A DNA stretch of 64,000 nt from NCBI RefSeq assembly GCF_963576615.1, contig NC_088718.1, forward strand, positions 26,528,377 to 26,592,376, in the 5' to 3' direction. The stretch comes from Watersipora subatra (lineage: Eukaryota > Bryozoa > Gymnolaemata > Cheilostomatida > Watersiporidae). Of the stretch, positions 61,849 to 64,000 are shown one piece after another. The translations under genes were made by a program, and so were the position numbers. Each line of letters starts with the position of its first letter. Position 1 is the stretch's first letter. Below the pieces are notes generated by a model. That model saw nothing but the letters and a program-made list of their open reading frames with translations, was not told the origin of the DNA and made no database searches.

Positions 61849-63440
61849 TCTCTTTAAAGACTGTCTACGTTGATATTATTTGACTTCTCTTAGTAACTTT
61901 TATATAATTTTATGAGATTACTAATTGTTTTTATACAAACATTGGTCTCTACAAAATTTTGTAAGAACAATCTTACTCAAAATCCATTTTTAGTTTTGTA
62001 TTTATTTACATTTTACTACAGGATAAATGATCTGTTGACGGCTTTATTCATGACAATTTGCTTCATTTCATTCCATGTTATTTTCTTAACAAACTTCATC
62101 GATATATTTTTCTGTTCCATCACTTTTCTTTCCCCATAACCAGTATTTTTTACCTAATAGTTTATTTGAGTCTCTCCTGTTATATTCAGCTATAATCAAG
62201 CTATAGTAAAATTAATTTTTAATATTAACAAAAATTATAAGAGTTATATAATAGGTATAACATGTATTTACCCTACTGAAAGAAAACTGTAAATAGTAAC
62301 TAATCATGTGACAGTAGGTGCTTGTCAAGCAGCTAACTGTAGTGGCTCTTGCATATATACTTTCTCTTGATATTTGTTTGATATTGTAAGAGTTATTCTC
62401 CTTTCTTATGCAGAGTTTCCAGTTTTCCTTCCTCGACCAGTTATCGAAAACTATATATACCATGAAACTTTTATTTGAATGCCGTGGCGCTCTGTTTTTC
62501 ATCTCATATTAAATGGAGGGAATGTTCATATTAAGGTAGACGTTATATTTTTCTAAAATTCTGTCATAATTTTCTAATCATTAATATAACCCTTTCACTT
62601 GGTAAATGAATATCACCTCTATTTTGCGACATCTTTCAGGCAGAGTGACATCAACCCTTTTGGGTGCAATAAATTTGCTAACTTACTTCCAATTTGTCAA
62701 AGATCTTTAAATAAATATGCACAAGAAGCTGATACATGTTGATACCAATTGATATTTATTGCTTGCGATTAACCTACTATGATTGTATATAGCCTGCGTT
62801 GCAATTTGTTGGAGCTTTCAAGTTTTTATCTCATTCTAAAGTCGAAGGCATATTTTCATTTTATAACTGAATTTAACAAGATTGCATAAAAGTTCAATGC
62901 ACTAATTGATATGTTTGCTACAGTTTGCAGCCAAAACTGACTTTTTATATGCAATAAAAGAGGAATTATGAGTGTCGATTCATTGTAAGCCTAGTTCATA
63001 TAATCGCAATGATCCTACCAAATAACATGTTATAAACCGCAAGCTTATAAGTTATATGATAATAATCTATCAAATGCTACAAATATATGTTTAAGAACAA
63101 GTCTCATAAACAAACTATATTTATAATAGATTCAGAAATAAAACTTGACATTTAAAAAAAAAATTAGCATGGTTTCCTCAGCAAGTTACAATCTGATTGT
63201 TGCTTTTGTTTGAAACCATTTTATATTTTTTGCTGTTCTTGTTCATTTATCCTCTAGGACCTCCTTGATGGAGGAAAGGGAAGGATCTCCTTGATGAGCT
63301 GTAATTTCCTTTTTTCTTTACTAAAGTGTTTTTCGTCAGTCTACATGTAGTAGGAACATGAAAAGCAGTATACAGAATTTCAAAAGATGGTGTTAATTTA
63401 TTCTAAGTTCCCTAGTGATTAGTGGTAAGACACTGGAAAT
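61849..63440. other. 3' flank of gene B
   Basis: 61880-62061 and 62706-62755 align with the flank of gene A. The 645 bp between them (62062-62705) is absent from A. No gene is recognised. 62760-63440 is AT-rich with nothing identified. Confidence 0.5.
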
Positions 63441-63449
63441 GTAATGATC

Positions 63450-64000
63450 AGGGTTACATGTAAAGGCTATTGTACCAGATCTTGTTTGTATATTGGTAAC
63501 GGTCTCAATAACTTGCTAATACACACCATTTAGACTCGGGAACTTATCACGATCTTTAAGATTTTCGAAAAGCATGTTTCTGCAGGCACTAGCTTTTCTG
63601 TCTTTTAAAAAATCTTGATTTAACCCTTTTCTTGCTACTATTGCTGAGAAATCTCTCTTCATTACATTTTTAAAAACCTAATAGCATGAGTTCTTTAAAG
63701 CATATTTATGTAATTTACCTTGTATGGATCCCAAGCTTCCATTGCATATTTCTGTGATGGTCTACATACATAAGAAGAAGTATGCTACATACTTTACTTT
63801 AGGGTGAGCTTGAAATAGTACATGTTTTATTAATCCAAGCATCCTAGATGCTTTTTACACACTGTTTCAATATGCACATCCCAGGCAATATCCCAACTGA
63901 TATTCACACCTAAATATTTTATAGATTCCACTTTCAACATAGCGCAAAGGTTGACCGCACAGGTGGGAATGTTCAAGCATATCTTGTCAAAACAACAAGC
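63450..64000 (-). pseudogene. jockey/CR1-type reverse-transcriptase relic (C-terminal part)
   Basis: On the minus strand from the window end inward: VESIKYLGVNISWDIAWDVH, then a shifted frame with IKHVLFQAHPKVKYVAY and, further on, AWDPYK. This is the order seen at the end of jockey/CR1 RT domains (KYLGV.I...L.W..HI, then Y....W.PY). Frames change and stops are frequent. It runs off the right window edge. Confidence 0.6.

Overview
The window is AT-rich nuclear DNA of an invertebrate animal. Genes have short, phase-matched exons with GT-AG introns, and the interior is packed with minisatellites and with relics of non-LTR, LTR, piggyBac, pogo/Tigger and other transposons. The repeat types and retroelement proteins look lophotrochozoan-like (mollusc or bryozoan grade), but the sequence alone does not fix the species. 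I see no prokaryotic operon, rRNA, convincing tRNA gene or CRISPR array.

Layout. 1-590: antisense reverse-transcriptase relic. 871-3343: the last three exons of gene A, a WD-repeat-type protein whose 5' part lies left of the window. 3.7-8.3 kb: a decayed non-LTR retrotransposon on the minus strand and a second, 5'-truncated copy of its 3' end. 8.77-13.32 kb: a TIR-bounded 4.55 kb element carrying a spliced minus-strand gene with an in-frame stop. 14.5-36.78 kb: one uninterrupted 22.3 kb array of about 825 copies of a 27-bp unit. 37.7-61.85 kb: gene B, a paralogue of gene A, with ten phase-compatible exons (570 codons including stop), introns full of different minisatellites, and several insertions. 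61.85-64 kb: 3' flank shared with gene A, then another non-LTR relic.

Genes A and B are tandem paralogues in the same orientation. Both carry the same 42-bp satellite and SINE-like repeat in the last intron, the same 25-bp satellite directly before the last exon, and related 3' flanks, so these repeats predate the duplication. Gene B was later invaded. A piggyBac relic sits inside coding exon 7 at a TTAA, and its removal restores an open frame of correct phase. A young LTR element (two differences between 725-bp LTRs, gag and protease-like ORF but no pol) and a Tigger relic with a nested MITE lie in its last intron.

The most unusual object is the 27-bp array. Every unit-length deviation I could track comes from one recurrent 26-bp marker unit. 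The seven markers are spaced n x 27 - 1 bp apart, and long blocks within the array are copied at offsets of 5398, 4643 and 1458 bp. Its long open frames (two on plus, one on minus) are most simply a by-product of a stop-free unit whose length is a multiple of three.
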